A DNA stretch of 64,000 nt from Roseiarcus sp036489975 (GTDB taxonomy: Bacteria > Pseudomonadota > Alphaproteobacteria > Rhizobiales > Beijerinckiaceae), in NCBI GenBank assembly GCA_036489975.1, contig DASXES010000133.1, positions 42,780 through 106,779 of the forward strand, written 5' to 3'. Below the pieces are notes generated by a model. That model worked only from the letters and a program-made list of their open reading frames with translations. It had not been told where the DNA came from and ran no database searches. Each line of letters starts with the position of its first letter. Within the stretch, counting starts at the first letter, position 1. This document shows positions 33,811 through 42,489 of this stretch, in pieces. Both the position numbers and the translations under genes were made by a program.

Positions 33811-34260
33811 ATGGCGAAGAAAGTCACCGGCTACATCAAACTGCAAGTGCCGGCGGGGGCGGCCAATCCCTCGCCCCCGATCGGTCCCGCGCTCGGCCAG
33901 CGCGGCTTGAATATCATGGAGTTCTGCAAGGCCTTCAATGCGCGCACTGCGCAACTGGAGAAGGGCACGCCGATCCCGGTCGTCATCACCGCCTATCAGG
34001 ACCGCTCGTTTACATTCGAGATGCGCCAGCCGCCGGTGACCTTCTTTCTGAAGAAGGCGGCGAACCTCAAGATCGGCAAGAAGCCGGCCTCGGGCGCCAA
34101 GACGCCGGGCCGCGGCTTCGTCGGCCAGGTGACCAAGGAGCAGGTGCGCGAGATCGCCGAGAAGAAGATCGTCGACCTCAACTGCGACACGGTCGAAGCG
34201 GCGATGAAGATGATCGAAGGCTCGGCCCGCTCGATGGGCCTGCAGGTGGTGGAGGGCTGA
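33811..34260 (+). CDS. rplK: 50S ribosomal protein L11
   Basis: Ribosomal protein of the GTPase-associated centre, 149 aa (family length 141-150). N-terminal domain: VTGYIKLQVPAGAANPSPPIGPALGQRGLNIMEFCKAFN; C-terminal 23S-binding domain: PGRGFVGQVTKEQVREIAEKK, ending EGSARSMGLQVVEG. It binds the 1070 region of 23S rRNA. ATG 33811; the longer frame from 33603 is another reading in the leader. The stop is two bases before rplA. Confidence 0.98.
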   Translation: MAKKVTGYIKLQVPAGAANPSPPIGPALGQRGLNIMEFCKAFNARTAQLEKGTPIPVVITAYQDRSFTFEMRQPPVTFFLKKAANLKIGKKPASGAKTPGRGFVGQVTKEQVREIAEKKIVDLNCDTVEAAMKMIEGSARSMGLQVVEG

Positions 34261-34262
34261 GC

Positions 34263-34976
34263 ATGGCGCATCACGGCAAACGAGTTCTGAAGGCGCGCGA
34301 GGCGGTCGAGCGGACGAAGGTCTACACGCTCGAGGACGCAGTTAAGATCGTCAAGACCAACGCCAAGGCCAAATTCGACGAGACGGTGGAACTCTCCATC
34401 AATCTCGGCGTCGATCCCAAGCACGCCGACCAGATGGTGCGCGGCGTCGTCAACCTGCCGAACGGCACGGGGCGCACGCTCCGCGTCGCGGTGTTCGCGC
34501 GGGGGGCGAAAGCCGACGAAGCGCGCGAGGCCGGGGCCGATGTGGTCGGGGCCGAGGACCTGGTCGCTCAGGTGCAGGGCGGCGAGATCAACTTCGACCG
34601 CTGCATCGCCACGCCCGACATGATGCCGCTGGTCGGGCGCCTCGGCAAGGTGCTGGGCCCCCGCGGCCTCATGCCGAATCCGAAAGTCGGCACGGTGACG
34701 GTGGACGTCAAAGCCGCGGTCGCGGCGTCGAAGGGCGGCGCGGTCGAGTTCCGGGCCGAAAAGGCCGGCATCGTGCAGGGCTCGGTCGGCAAGGCCTCGT
34801 TCGGCGACGACAAGCTGGCCGAGAACGTCCGCGCCTTCGTCGATGCGGTCAATCGCGCCAAGCCGTCGGGCGCCAAGGGACACTACCTTCTGCGCGCTTC
34901 CGTCTCCTCGACGATGGGGCCGGGGGTCAAGCTCGACCTCGCGACGCTGCAGACGATGCAGTCGGTCGGGACGTAG
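34263..34976 (+). CDS. rplA: 50S ribosomal protein L1
   Basis: L1-stalk protein of 237 aa and, in well-studied bacteria, translational repressor of its own operon. Signature KVLGPRGLMPNPKVGTVT is present, with FDETVELSINLGVDPKHADQMVRG at the N-terminus and YLLRASVSSTMGPGVKLD at the end. Cotranscribed with rplK. Downstream the usual rplJ-rplL-rpoB are absent; a weak hairpin follows instead. Confidence 0.98.
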   Translation: MAHHGKRVLKAREAVERTKVYTLEDAVKIVKTNAKAKFDETVELSINLGVDPKHADQMVRGVVNLPNGTGRTLRVAVFARGAKADEAREAGADVVGAEDLVAQVQGGEINFDRCIATPDMMPLVGRLGKVLGPRGLMPNPKVGTVTVDVKAAVAASKGGAVEFRAEKAGIVQGSVGKASFGDDKLAENVRAFVDAVNRAKPSGAKGHYLLRASVSSTMGPGVKLDLATLQTMQSVGT

Positions 34977-35004
34977 CGACCACGTTTCACGCGAAATCAA
35001 AGGC

Positions 35005-35031
35005 GGGCCTTCGCGAGGAGGCTCGGCTTTT
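35005..35031 (+). terminator. Probable terminator of rplKA
   Basis: GGGCCT (35005-35010) pairs with AGGCTC (35019-35024, one G-T pair) and is followed by GGCTTTT, 30-55 bases after the rplA stop. Short stem, so moderate support. Confidence 0.42.
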
Positions 35032-35244
35032 CATGCGCGCCTAGGCGCGAGCGCCAATGGCGAAGCGCCCCAAGGTTGGCGGCGGCGGGAATTTGCTGTC
35101 GTGGCTCCGCATCGTAGCGGTCCGCGAGCCGCCTCCAGCAGTCGCTTCTGAAGCTCGGTTGTCGGCTGCACGGCGGACGGGATGAAGATCCCGTTGGCGG
35201 CGCCTCATCCTGCTCGAGCCATCGCCGCGCGCATCGCCCCTCTT

Positions 35245-35880
35245 TCACGTCAACATCGGCGCCATGCTAGGCTCCGCCTTCGCCATTGCCCGCTGATACG
35301 CCGGGCGCTCACCGATGCGCCGAAGGTAGCTCAGCGTATTCGGCATGTCGTCGAGGCGGCCCCCGCGAAACGCCCGGGCCGTCGTCAGCGACCACACCAT
35401 CATGATGTCGGCGAGGCCGAGATTGCGGCCGCCGAAGAACGGGCCTTCGCCCAGGCGTTGCTCGATCATTGCCCGACAGCGCTCCAGACGGTCCTTGATC
35501 AAGGGGACGTCCGCGGGCCCCTTGCCCGCAAGGGTCAAAGCGAGACCAGCCAGACTTGCCGCCCCGTAGGTCCCATTCGCCCAGTGAAACCAGAAGAGGT
35601 GCTCGGGGAAATCCGGATCGGAAGGCGCGGGCGACAATCGGCCCGCGCCATATCTGACATTGACGTATTCGCAGATCGCCCCGCTCTCGGCCAGCACCAG
35701 GGCGCCGTCAGTGATCACGGGCGCGACACCCATCGCATGCAGGGCCTTATATTCGTCGGGAGCGAGACGGTTGTCAGAACGGCGCTCGTAGCGCTTCAAC
35801 TCGTATTCGAGGCCAAGTTCTTCGCACAGCCAGACAATCCGCTCGGATTGCGAGACGCCAAGATGATGAACGGTGAGCAT
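35245..35880 (-). CDS. Glutathione S-transferase family protein
   Basis: GST-fold protein of 211 aa. Thioredoxin-like domain: MLTVHHLGVSQSERIVWLCEELGLEYEL, with Ser near residue 10 in the catalytic position, then MGVAPVITDGALVLAESGAICEYV containing cis-Pro and the glutathione-binding Glu-Ser. Helical domain ends FFGGRNLGLADIMMVWSL. It differs from the GST at 15560 (which has the Cys-type beta-class site), so the two are not recent duplicates. ATG 35880 is chosen because the fold starts there; the frame is open to 36447 without protein-like sequence. Divergent from hrpB. Confidence 0.83.
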   Translation of the reverse strand: MLTVHHLGVSQSERIVWLCEELGLEYELKRYERRSDNRLAPDEYKALHAMGVAPVITDGALVLAESGAICEYVNVRYGAGRLSPAPSDPDFPEHLFWFHWANGTYGAASLAGLALTLAGKGPADVPLIKDRLERCRAMIEQRLGEGPFFGGRNLGLADIMMVWSLTTARAFRGGRLDDMPNTLSYLRRIGERPAYQRAMAKAEPSMAPMLT

Positions 35881-36057
35881 GCCTGTCTCCAGCTGTCCGG
35901 GAGCGCATATCCAGCGCTCCTGGCGCGCCCCCGACGACGATTCCGCTTTTCTCTGAGACTTAATGGAAAGGAAAGTCGTTTCATCAAAGGCGGCTCTTGA
36001 ATTGGGGGGGCGAATTGTCGAAGAGACGGAGCCAGGCGTCTCAGTGAGGACGCATTC

Positions 36058-38640
36058 GTGAGTTCTGTCGCCGCGCTGCCAATCGACGACGCGCTGCCCG
36101 CGCTGCGCGCGGCGCTCAGCACGCATCCAGGCGCCGTGCTCGTGGCCCCGCCCGGCGCGGGCAAGACCACCCGCGTTCCGCTGGCGCTCCTTGGCGAGCC
36201 GTGGGCGAAGGACAAACGCCTCATGCTGCTCGAGCCGCGCCGTCTCGCCGCTCGCGCCGCCGCCGCCCGCATGGCCGCGACGCTCGGCGAAAAGGTTGGC
36301 GAGACGATCGGCCTGCGTGTGCGTCTCACGAGTCTCGTTTCGAAGCGCACGCGTATCGAGGTTGTGACCGAGGGCGTGTTCGCTCGCATGATCCTCGACG
36401 ACCCTGCGCTCTATGGCGTGGGGGCGGTCTTGTTCGACGAGTTCCACGAGCGCTCGCTCGATGCCGACCTCGGCCTTGCCTTCGCGCTGGACGCGCAGGG
36501 CGCCCTGCGCGAGGACCTGCGGCTTCTTGTCATGTCGGCGACGCTCGACGGCGCGCGGGTGCGCAGGCTCCTGGGAGACGCGCCGCTGATCGAAAGCGAA
36601 GGCCGCGCCTTCCCTGTGGTCACGCGATATGTCGGCCGCAGCCCGAACGCCCGCATCGAAGACGAGATCTCGCGCGTCACGCTCGACGCGCTGGCGAACG
36701 ACCCCGGCTCAATCCTGGTCTTCCTGCCGGGGCAGGGCGAGATCCGCCGCGTGTCGGAGACCCTCCGCGCGCGCGTCAGACATCCGGACGTCGACATCGC
36801 GCCGCTCTATGGCGCGCTCGACAGCCGCACGCAGGATCTCGCCGTGGCCACTTCGCCAGCGGGGAGGCGCAAGATCGTGCTCGCCACCTCGATCGCCGAG
36901 ACGTCGTTGACCATTGACGGCGTGCGCGTCGTCATCGACAGCGGACTCATGCGCGTGCCCGTCTACGAACCGGACGTCGGCCTCACGCGGCTCGAGACAG
37001 TTCGCGTCAGCCGTGCCAACGCGGACCAACGGCGCGGGCGCGCGGGCCGCACAGAGCCTGGCGTCTGTTATCGCTTGTGGGAGGAAGCCGCGAACGGCGG
37101 GCTTCAACCTTACGCCGCGCCGGAAATTCTCTCCGCCGATCTCTCCGGGCTTACACTCGACTGCGCGCTTTGGGGCGTCGCTGATCCATCGACACTTGCT
37201 TTTCTCGATCCGCCGCCACGCGCCGCGCTCAAGGAGGCGCGGGGACTCCTGACAGCGATCGGCGCCATCGACGGAGACGGGCGCATGACCGAGGAGGGCC
37301 GCGCCATCGCCAACCTCGCGCTGCCGCCGCGTCTTGCGCGCATGGTGGTCGACGCCGCCCGCACAGGCGGAGGAGGAATCGCAAGCGAAATCGCCGTCGT
37401 GCTCACCGAACGTGGGCTTGGCGGCGACGCCGTCGATCTTGCGATCCGGGTCGAGGCTTTCCGCCGTGACCGCTCGCAGCGCGCCGACGACGCGAGACGC
37501 CTGGCGCGCGGACTGGCGCAGCGCGCGGAGGCCCTCACCCCCAACCCGTCTCACCGAGGGAGAGGTGAGCCTGCCCTTCTCTCCCCGGGAGAAGGTGGCC
37601 GGCCACAGGGCGTCCGGGAGAACGCCCGTCCGGCAGGACGGACTATGGGCCGGCCGGATGAAGGTGCGGCCGCAAGCTCAGTCGGCGCCCTTCTCGCCTC
37701 GGCCTTCCCCGACCGCATCGCAATGTCCCGCGGCCGGCGCGGCGAATTCCTTATGGCCAACGGCCGGGCGGCGGCGCTCGAGGCGCATGACGCGCTCGTT
37801 GGCGAGCGGTTCCTCGCGATCGGCGAAATCGCCGGCCGCGCGGCTTCGGCGCGAATCCTGCTGGCCGCCGCACTGACCCTCGACGACGTCGAGAGGATCG
37901 CCGGCGCCTCGGTCAAGACAATGGACGAACTCAGCTTCGACCGCGCCTCCGCGTCCTTGCGGGCGCGCCGCCGCCGCTGCTTAGGCGCGGTCACGCTCGC
38001 CGAGCAAACGCGCGCCGTCCCAGCGGACGACGCCGCCGCGCTCGCCCTGGCGCGCGGCGTCCTGTCGCTTGGGCTCGCGCGCCTGCCATGGAACAAGGCG
38101 CTGAAGCAGCGTCGGGATCGGGTGATGTTCCTGGCCCAAGCCGAGGGCGAGGGTTGGCCGGACCTGTCGGACGAGGCGCTGGGAGCCGATCCCGGCTGGC
38201 TCGCGCCGTTCCTGCTCGGCATGACGAAGCTCGACGAAATCAGCGCCGACGACCTTGCGACCGCGCTCGACGCGATGCTGCCTTGGGAGCTCAGGCGGCG
38301 CCTTGACGACGAGGCGCCGACGCATTTCCGGGCGCCGACCGGAACCCAGGCGCCGATCGACTACGACGCCGAAGGCGGCCCGGCCATCGCGCTCAGGGTG
38401 CAGGAATTGTTCGGGCTCAACACGCATCCCTCGCTCGCACGGGGGCGCATACCGCTCACCCTCCATTTGCTTTCGCCTGCTCACCGGCCGATCCAGATCA
38501 CCCGCGATCTGCCCGGCTTCTGGCGCGGCTCGTGGACCGCGGTCCGTTCCGACCTTCGCGGCCGCTACCCGCGCCACTTCTGGCCCGATGACCCGGCCGC
38601 CGCCGCGCCCACAACACGCGCGAAGCCAAGAGGGACGTAA
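36058..38640 (+). CDS. hrpB: ATP-dependent helicase HrpB with in-frame repeat insertion
   Basis: DEAH-box RNA helicase, 860 aa. GTG start at 36058 with GAGGA upstream. Motif I APPGAGKTTRVPLALL, motif Ia LEPRRLAARAAAARMA, motif II DEFH in VLFDEFHERSLD, motif III MSATLDG, motif V ATSIAETSLTIDGVRVVIDSG, motif VI QRRGRAGRTEPG. The HrpB-specific C-terminal region begins near residue 540 (FPDRIAMSRGRRGEFLMANGR) and ends SLARGRIPLTLHLLSPA and PRHFWPDDP. Residues about 492-538 are encoded by a palindromic repeat that fits the frame and sits between the HA2-like region and the HrpB_C part. The function in non-Myxococcus bacteria is unclear. Confidence 0.94.
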   Translation: MSSVAALPIDDALPALRAALSTHPGAVLVAPPGAGKTTRVPLALLGEPWAKDKRLMLLEPRRLAARAAAARMAATLGEKVGETIGLRVRLTSLVSKRTRIEVVTEGVFARMILDDPALYGVGAVLFDEFHERSLDADLGLAFALDAQGALREDLRLLVMSATLDGARVRRLLGDAPLIESEGRAFPVVTRYVGRSPNARIEDEISRVTLDALANDPGSILVFLPGQGEIRRVSETLRARVRHPDVDIAPLYGALDSRTQDLAVATSPAGRRKIVLATSIAETSLTIDGVRVVIDSGLMRVPVYEPDVGLTRLETVRVSRANADQRRGRAGRTEPGVCYRLWEEAANGGLQPYAAPEILSADLSGLTLDCALWGVADPSTLAFLDPPPRAALKEARGLLTAIGAIDGDGRMTEEGRAIANLALPPRLARMVVDAARTGGGGIASEIAVVLTERGLGGDAVDLAIRVEAFRRDRSQRADDARRLARGLAQRAEALTPNPSHRGRGEPALLSPGEGGRPQGVRENARPAGRTMGRPDEGAAASSVGALLASAFPDRIAMSRGRRGEFLMANGRAAALEAHDALVGERFLAIGEIAGRAASARILLAAALTLDDVERIAGASVKTMDELSFDRASASLRARRRRCLGAVTLAEQTRAVPADDAAALALARGVLSLGLARLPWNKALKQRRDRVMFLAQAEGEGWPDLSDEALGADPGWLAPFLLGMTKLDEISADDLATALDAMLPWELRRRLDDEAPTHFRAPTGTQAPIDYDAEGGPAIALRVQELFGLNTHPSLARGRIPLTLHLLSPAHRPIQITRDLPGFWRGSWTAVRSDLRGRYPRHFWPDDPAAAAPTTRAKPRGT
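37533..37672 (+). repeat. Palindromic intergenic-type repeat inserted inside hrpB
   Basis: About 140 bases built of nested inverted repeats: CTCACC/GGTGAG, CCTTCTC/GAGAAGG, GGGCGT/ACGCCC, GTCC/GGAC and GGCCGG pairs, ending GGCCGGATGAAGG. This architecture is that of the common intergenic repeats of alpha- and gammaproteobacteria (CTCACCCC... GGGAGAAGG ... CCGGATGA). Here it lies inside a gene and is translated as about 47 residues rich in Gly, Arg and Pro without a stop. Confidence 0.8.
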
Positions 38641-38647
38641 TCCAAAA

Positions 38648-38708
38648 CTCGATGATCGGAACCGATCATCGACTTAACCGCCGAAGCGCGAATGCGCGCC
38701 CGCGCCGC
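38648..38708 (+). repeat. Direct repeat with 20-base palindrome, copy 1
   Basis: Contains the inverted repeat GATGATCGG-AA-CCGATCATC (38651-38670), then GCCGAAGCGCGAA and GCGCGCCCGCGCCG. Copy 2 lies at 39088-39149 with the palindrome conserved base for base. Confidence 0.85.
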
Positions 38709-38789
38709 TGGGCCAGGCGGGCGCATGATCCTATGGCTTCATGCCTTCCTCATCGGCTTTTACAACCGCCGCGCGAGTTCGCTGCAAGC

Positions 38790-38872
38790 AAAACCAAGCA
38801 AATTCCAAGCAAAAATGCTTTTTATGCTTGGATTTGTTTGGTGGAAACGGGACTTTTCAAAGGGTTACAGGG
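38790..38872 (-). repeat. Dispersed intergenic repeat, copy B
   Basis: On the minus strand: CTGTAACCCTTTGAAAAGTCC at the upper end, then CGTTTC, a short gap, AAATCCAAGC and several TTTGCTTGG units. Same order as copy A at 25027-25093; about 24 of the first 29 bases agree. Confidence 0.6.
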
Positions 38873-39087
38873 GAAAAAACAAAAATAATTTCCCGGCCCC
38901 AAACTCGCGCTACGGGTTGTGGCTCCGCGGGTTTTTAGGCAAAGTTTCTCCTTTGCGTGCGCGGCGGCGGCCAAGCTCGAAATTATTCTATCAATCAGAA
39001 TAAATAATCTAATTTCCTGTTTTTGTCAACTCAATTCGCTGGCGACACCCAATGCGCTGGCGACGGCAAATTCTGTCTAATATCAGG

Positions 39088-39149
39088 ACTCGATGATCGG
39101 AACCGATCATCGCCTTCATGGCCGAAGCGCGAAGGCGCGCCCGCGCCGT
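39088..39149 (+). repeat. Direct repeat with 20-base palindrome, copy 2
   Basis: Palindrome GATGATCGGAACCGATCATC at 39092-39111, then GCCGAAGCGCGAAGG and GCGCGCCCGCGCCG. Same orientation as copy 1, 440 bases apart. It sits about 40 bases beyond the P450 stop, so the palindrome could also act as a terminator stem. Confidence 0.85.
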
Positions 39150-39190
39150 TGCGCGGATCGAAGCGGATCAAGTCGCGGATGTATTGGGCG

Positions 39191-40408
39191 TCACGCCGGC
39201 GCGACACGCACCGGAAGCCGGACCCAGCCGCGCAGCGTGTTGTTCAACAGGGGCGTCGGCTCGCCGTCCGGCTCGATGCGCGCGCACGCGCGGGCCAAGG
39301 CCGCGAGCATCGTCTCGCCTTCGAGCCTCGCCAGCAATTGCCCGACGCACATATGCACGCCCGCGCCAAAGGCGACATGGCCGGTGGTGGGGCGGTCGAT
39401 GTCGTAGCGGTCAGGGTCGGGCCATTTGCGCGGATCGCGGTTGGCGGCGGCGAGCAGCATCAGCACCTTCTCCCCCTCGGGGATTGTCGCGCCCCCGAGC
39501 TCGGCCTCCCGCGTCGTGGTGCGGAAGAACGTCTGCACTGGCGTTTCGAGCCTCAAGGCCTCCTCGAAAGCGGCGCGCGCCTTGGTAGGCTCGGCGCGCA
39601 GCGCCGCGAACTGATCGGGATTGAGCGCAAGCTGCCGCAGCGCGGCGCCGAGGCCATGGACGGTGGTGTCGAAGCCCGCGGTGAGCAGCGACCGGACCAG
39701 CAGTTCCGCCTCCTGCCGCGTCACCTCGCCCGCATCCGCCCCGGCATGGACCATGGCCCCGATGCCGTCGTCAGAAAGCGCCTCGCGCCGGCACTGGGAG
39801 GCGATCCAGTCGACATGGGGCGCCATTTGCGCGATCGCCGCGCGGCGCAATTCGTTGTCGGGGCCGAACATGTTGAACACGGTCGCGGCATAGGGCAGCA
39901 GGTGCTCCCGGCCTTCGCGGGAAAGGCCGATCGCGTCCGGCATGACCATCATCGGGTACACTTCGGCGCAATCGGCGATGGCGTCGAAGCGAACTTTTTG
40001 CGCCAGTCTGTCTGCAAGCTCGTCCGCCGCTGCCGTGAAACGCGCGCGAAGCGACCGCATCACGGTCGCCGACAGCGCGCGGTTGAGCACCGCCCGCGCC
40101 CGGTCATGCTCGGGCGGATCGCGCTCGAGCACCATGCTGGGCGGCCGCCACGGCTTTTCGCGCTGAAAGTCGCTGAGGCCCACGCCGCGGCTCGAGCAGA
40201 AGGTCTCCGGATCGCCGAGAATTTGCCTGACCTCGGCGTGCCGCGCCGCGGCATAGGCGTCGTATTTTGCCAGCCAGACGACCGGGCCGGCCTCGCGCAG
40301 CGTCTCGTGCGCGGGATGAGGATCGCGCAGGAAATCGACCGAAAACGGATCGATCGCGGAGACCGTAACGCCATCAGCGGGGCGGCGCGCGGAGGCAGGC
40401 TGCGGCAT
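39191..40408 (-). CDS. Cytochrome P450
   Basis: Soluble bacterial P450 monooxygenase of 405 aa. The I-helix oxygen-activating motif is LLTAGFDTTVHG, the K-helix ExxR is EEALRLE, and the heme-thiolate loop is FGAGVHMCVGQLLARLE with the axial Cys about residue 356. The overall wording (FCSSRGVGLSDF, RDPPEHDRARAVLNRALS, ANRDPRKWPDPDRYDIDR) resembles CYP199-type enzymes that act on para-substituted benzoates, an assignment I hold loosely. No ferredoxin or reductase is adjacent. It is divergent from the aconitase X genes, 239 bases away, which may point to a common catabolic task. Confidence 0.9.
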   Translation of the reverse strand: MPQPASARRPADGVTVSAIDPFSVDFLRDPHPAHETLREAGPVVWLAKYDAYAAARHAEVRQILGDPETFCSSRGVGLSDFQREKPWRPPSMVLERDPPEHDRARAVLNRALSATVMRSLRARFTAAADELADRLAQKVRFDAIADCAEVYPMMVMPDAIGLSREGREHLLPYAATVFNMFGPDNELRRAAIAQMAPHVDWIASQCRREALSDDGIGAMVHAGADAGEVTRQEAELLVRSLLTAGFDTTVHGLGAALRQLALNPDQFAALRAEPTKARAAFEEALRLETPVQTFFRTTTREAELGGATIPEGEKVLMLLAAANRDPRKWPDPDRYDIDRPTTGHVAFGAGVHMCVGQLLARLEGETMLAALARACARIEPDGEPTPLLNNTLRGWVRLPVRVAPA

Positions 40409-40647
40409 GGCGGCGTTTCCTCGGAGGGTCCGTTCGAGAGCGACGCTATTATAGGGCGCGCTGCGGTTGCAAATCCCCCCCCGGGCTCGCGACCCTTCGT
40501 GTTAGGAAGCGCAACGCAGATTGCGCGCAGGCGCGCGCCGATCGCGACGAGCGACATCAGACGCTCCAATCTCCCGCCGTCCTCGGCCAGGCACAGGGCG
40601 GCCGGCGGCGCATGTTGACCTCCGCGCCCGGCCGCCGGTAGCGTCGC

Positions 40648-41895
40648 ATGCGAATGGCTCCCGATCTCTCCCCGTTCGATCGCGAACTTTTGAGTGGCGC
40701 GCATGGCGGCGGCGCCGCCTTCGCCATGCGGCTTCTCATGCGCTTCGCCGAAGCGGTCGACGCGCGCGCCTTCCTCGACATCGAAGGGAGCCATGTCGAC
40801 GGTTGTCTCTATCACGGGCGCGCGAGCCTCGATTTCGCCAAACGGATGGTCGCGCTCGGCGGCAAGGTCCGCGTTCCGACAAGCCTCAATGTCGGCTCGG
40901 TCGACCTGATCCATCCCGAGCTTTTTCGCGGAACGCGCGAGCATCGAGAGAACGGCGCCCGGCTCATGCGCGCCCATGTCGAGCTTGGCTGCGCGCCGAC
41001 CTTCACCTGCGCCCCCTATCAGAGCGCGTCGCGCCCGCGCTTCGGCGCCCAGATCGCGTGGGGAGAATCGAACGCGATCGTCTTCGCCAATTCGGTGATC
41101 GGCGCCCGCACCAACCGCTATGGCGACTTCATCGACCTCTGCTGCGCGATGACCGGCCGCGCGCCGGCCTATGGCCTGCATCTCGCCGAAAACCGCATTG
41201 CGCGGGCGGTCGTAGAGATCGTCTCGACACCGGAAGGTTGGGACAGTGAGCGGCTTGCGGTTGCGGTCGGCCATGCGATCGGGCGCCGCTGCGGCGGCAT
41301 CGTGCCGGCGATCGTCGGCCTGCCGCGGGAAATGAGCGAGGACGATTTGAAGGCGCTCGGCGCCGCAGCGGCTTCGTCTGGCGCGGTGGCGCTGTTTCAT
41401 GTCGTGGGCGCCACCCCCGAGGCGCCGGACCTCGAGACGGCTTGCGGGGGTGTCACGCCGGAGCTTCATCTAAGACTGACGGCGGAAGATCTGCGCGAAG
41501 CGGCGCGCTCGCTCTCCAACATCGCCGATGGAGCCGCTCTGAGCGCGGTCTCGCTCGGAACGCCGCATTTTTCGATTCTCGAATTCGCCCGCCTGATGCC
41601 GCTTCTCGACGGGCCGCGCCCGCTCGTCGACATTTTCGTCAACTGCAGCCGCGCCACGCTTGAGGAACTCCGCCAGCGCGGCTGGGACGATGCCCTCGCC
41701 GCCGCTCGCGTCACGCTGGTCGTCGACACCTGCGTCTATGTGAGCGCGCTGCTTCGGCCCGCGCCTGGGGCGCTCATGACCAATTCCGGCAAATGCGCCT
41801 ATTACGCGCCCGGCAACCTCAAGGTCGGCATCGCCTACGGATCGCTCGCCGAATGCGCGGCCTCGGCGCGCGCCGGCAGGGTCGTGCGGCTGTGA
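40648..41895 (+). CDS. Aconitase X, large (catalytic) subunit
   Basis: AcnX/DUF521 protein of 415 aa, a 4Fe-4S-dependent dehydratase. Family features: SHVDGCLYHGRASLDFAKRMV, PTFTCAPYQSASRPRFG, WGESNAIVFANSVIGARTNRYGDFIDLCCAMTGR, and the C-terminal cysteines in VDTCVYVSA and NSGKCAYYAPGN. Characterised bacterial members dehydrate cis-3-hydroxy-L-proline or trans-type hydroxyprolines; archaeal ones act on mevalonate 5-phosphate. The bacterial amino-acid role is likelier here. GTG of the small-subunit gene overlaps the stop by four bases, so the two are made together. Confidence 0.88.
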   Translation: MRMAPDLSPFDRELLSGAHGGGAAFAMRLLMRFAEAVDARAFLDIEGSHVDGCLYHGRASLDFAKRMVALGGKVRVPTSLNVGSVDLIHPELFRGTREHRENGARLMRAHVELGCAPTFTCAPYQSASRPRFGAQIAWGESNAIVFANSVIGARTNRYGDFIDLCCAMTGRAPAYGLHLAENRIARAVVEIVSTPEGWDSERLAVAVGHAIGRRCGGIVPAIVGLPREMSEDDLKALGAAAASSGAVALFHVVGATPEAPDLETACGGVTPELHLRLTAEDLREAARSLSNIADGAALSAVSLGTPHFSILEFARLMPLLDGPRPLVDIFVNCSRATLEELRQRGWDDALAAARVTLVVDTCVYVSALLRPAPGALMTNSGKCAYYAPGNLKVGIAYGSLAECAASARAGRVVRL

Positions 41896-42323
41896 GCGGG
41901 CGCGAATTCGGCGCCTTGACGCTCGTTCCCGGCGTCGCGTCGGGGCCCGTTCTCAGGCTCGACGAACCTCTCAGCTTCTGGGGCGGGCTCGATTCGGCGA
42001 CGGGCGCGATCATCGACCGTTCGCATCCGCAGCGCGGTGCGAGCGTAGCAGGCCGGATGCTGATGATGCCGACTGGTCGCGGCTCAAGCTCAGGCAGCGC
42101 CACGCTCGCAGAGGCGCTGCGTCTCGGCAAAGGGCCAGCCGCCATCGTGATGCTTGAGCGCGACGCGATCGTGGTTGTCGGCGCGATGGTCGCAGCCGAA
42201 CTCTACGGACTCGCCTGTCCCGTTGCGTTGGCCGACGGGCGTGACTGGGAGGTGATGGCGAACGCCTCCCGTCTTGCCTTGGAGGCCGGCGCGGATGGCG
42301 CGAGGATTAGCGCCCTGACTTGA
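41892..42323 (+). CDS. Aconitase X, small (swivel) subunit
   Basis: DUF126 swivel-domain subunit of 143 aa that completes the AcnX active site. Seen: LDEPLSFWGGLDSATGAIIDRSHPQ, then the hallmark GRMLMMPTGRGSSSGSATLAEALRLG, then AIVVVGAMVAAELYGLACPVAL. The Ser in GRGSSSGS contacts substrate in related structures. Start GTG 41892 overlaps the large-subunit stop (GTGA). The two-subunit layout is that of the split bacterial form; some homologs are fused. Confidence 0.88.
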   Translation: MSGREFGALTLVPGVASGPVLRLDEPLSFWGGLDSATGAIIDRSHPQRGASVAGRMLMMPTGRGSSSGSATLAEALRLGKGPAAIVMLERDAIVVVGAMVAAELYGLACPVALADGRDWEVMANASRLALEAGADGARISALT

Positions 42324-42489
42324 CCTTATAGAACACCTGAGGCGCGGGGCGACCGCTGCCGCCGCTTCGTCAACTGCACATCGCGCGCAGTTTCATCTCA
42401 ACAAATATGACGATCTCGCATGGCCCTGACGGGAGAGCGGCGTGCTCGCCTTTCCATGAACTTTTGTTTATCGCTGTCTTGGTCACTCG

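Larger units (their letters stand above)
38641..39190. other. Gene-free, repeat-rich stretch between hrpB and the P450 gene
   Basis: Some 550 bases without a gene. A 60-base direct repeat bounds it (38648-38708 and 39088-39149). Between the copies the DNA is much more AT-rich than the surroundings and carries repeat copy B, a TTATTCT/AGAATAA hairpin near 38982-39003 and a small GCGCTGGCGAC-type repeat (39041 and 39054). Could be a non-autonomous mobile element. Confidence 0.6.
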
